Positions 63,897-64,000 of a stretch of DNA of 64,000 bases are shown one piece after another. The notes under the pieces were generated by a model that was given only the letters and a program-made list of their open reading frames with translations, searched no databases and was not told where the DNA came from. Within the stretch, counting starts at the first letter, position 1. Every line of letters starts with the position of its first letter. Location of the stretch: NCBI GenBank assembly GCA_934248055.1, contig CAKQKI010000002.1:179086-243085 (forward strand), in the 5' to 3' direction. The translations under genes were made by a program, and so were the position numbers. The DNA is from an uncultured Clostridia bacterium (GTDB lineage: Bacteria; Bacillota; Clostridia; Christensenellales; Borkfalkiaceae).

Positions 63897-64000
63897 TCGG
63901 TCTTGCGTCGCGTTTTCAGGCTAATACATTGTTCCGCAATCGTCATATACGAGTGTATTATGCCGCTTGCGCGCCGCGTCTTAACCTAAAAACGCAACGC

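Larger units (their letters stand above)
63782..64000. other. Right-end intergenic repeat region
   Basis: 219 bases with no gene found. It holds a copy of the 19-base dispersed repeat (63797-63815), a long inverted repeat (63849-63896) and a smaller inverted repeat, TAATACA with TGTATTA (63922-63928 and 63954-63960). Base composition and palindromes resemble a small intergenic element; it continues past the window. Confidence 0.6.

Overview
The window reads as one chromosomal stretch of a Gram-positive-type anaerobe, most likely an uncultured gut clostridium (Bacillota; a Christensenellales-like lineage is my guess). This rests on clostridial housekeeping genes, lipoprotein signal peptides, BspA-type leucine-rich repeats, Listeria-Bacteroides (InlB B-type) repeats, a dicluster ferredoxin and AT-rich promoters with 17-18 bp spacing. 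No rRNA, tRNA, prophage or CRISPR was seen. All genes but the last are on the minus strand.

Region 1 (1-15880) looks like a single minus-strand transcription unit. It runs from a 2483-residue surface subtilase with leucine-rich repeats, through a 541-residue lipoprotein, into a complete oligopeptide ABC importer (oppA, oppB, oppC, oppD and the start of oppF). The order suggests a surface protein-digestion and peptide-uptake system. Region 2 (15949-21392) is one 1733-residue lipoprotein with its own promoter. Region 3 (21508-32530) is a MoxR/von Willebrand operon: a membrane protein with a B-type repeat, MoxR AAA+ ATPase, DUF58 protein, BatA-like protein, a large VWA membrane protein and finally a leucine-rich-repeat lipoprotein. 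Region 4 (32817-43272) is a 3309-residue leucine-rich-repeat lipoprotein behind a leader of about 390 nt that contains palindromes and a direct repeat.

Region 5 (43619-54568) is mostly core genes: rpsB-tsf-pyrH; trmN6-like methyltransferase plus rsmI; a ferredoxin; and a likely operon with two unknown membrane proteins, greA, another unknown membrane protein, tmk, holB and ricT. Region 6 (54675-60487) has a MacB/FtsX-type ABC transporter whose leader is almost entirely a MITE-like element, a Ppx/GppA phosphatase, and two half-length TSUP (TauE/SafE) proteins. Region 7 (60555-64000) has the only plus-strand gene, a lipoprotein with a C-terminal membrane anchor, followed by an intergenic repeat region.

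Promoters, terminators and hairpins were read by eye. Protein families were assigned from motifs recalled from general knowledge, not from searches. Domain boundaries are approximate.
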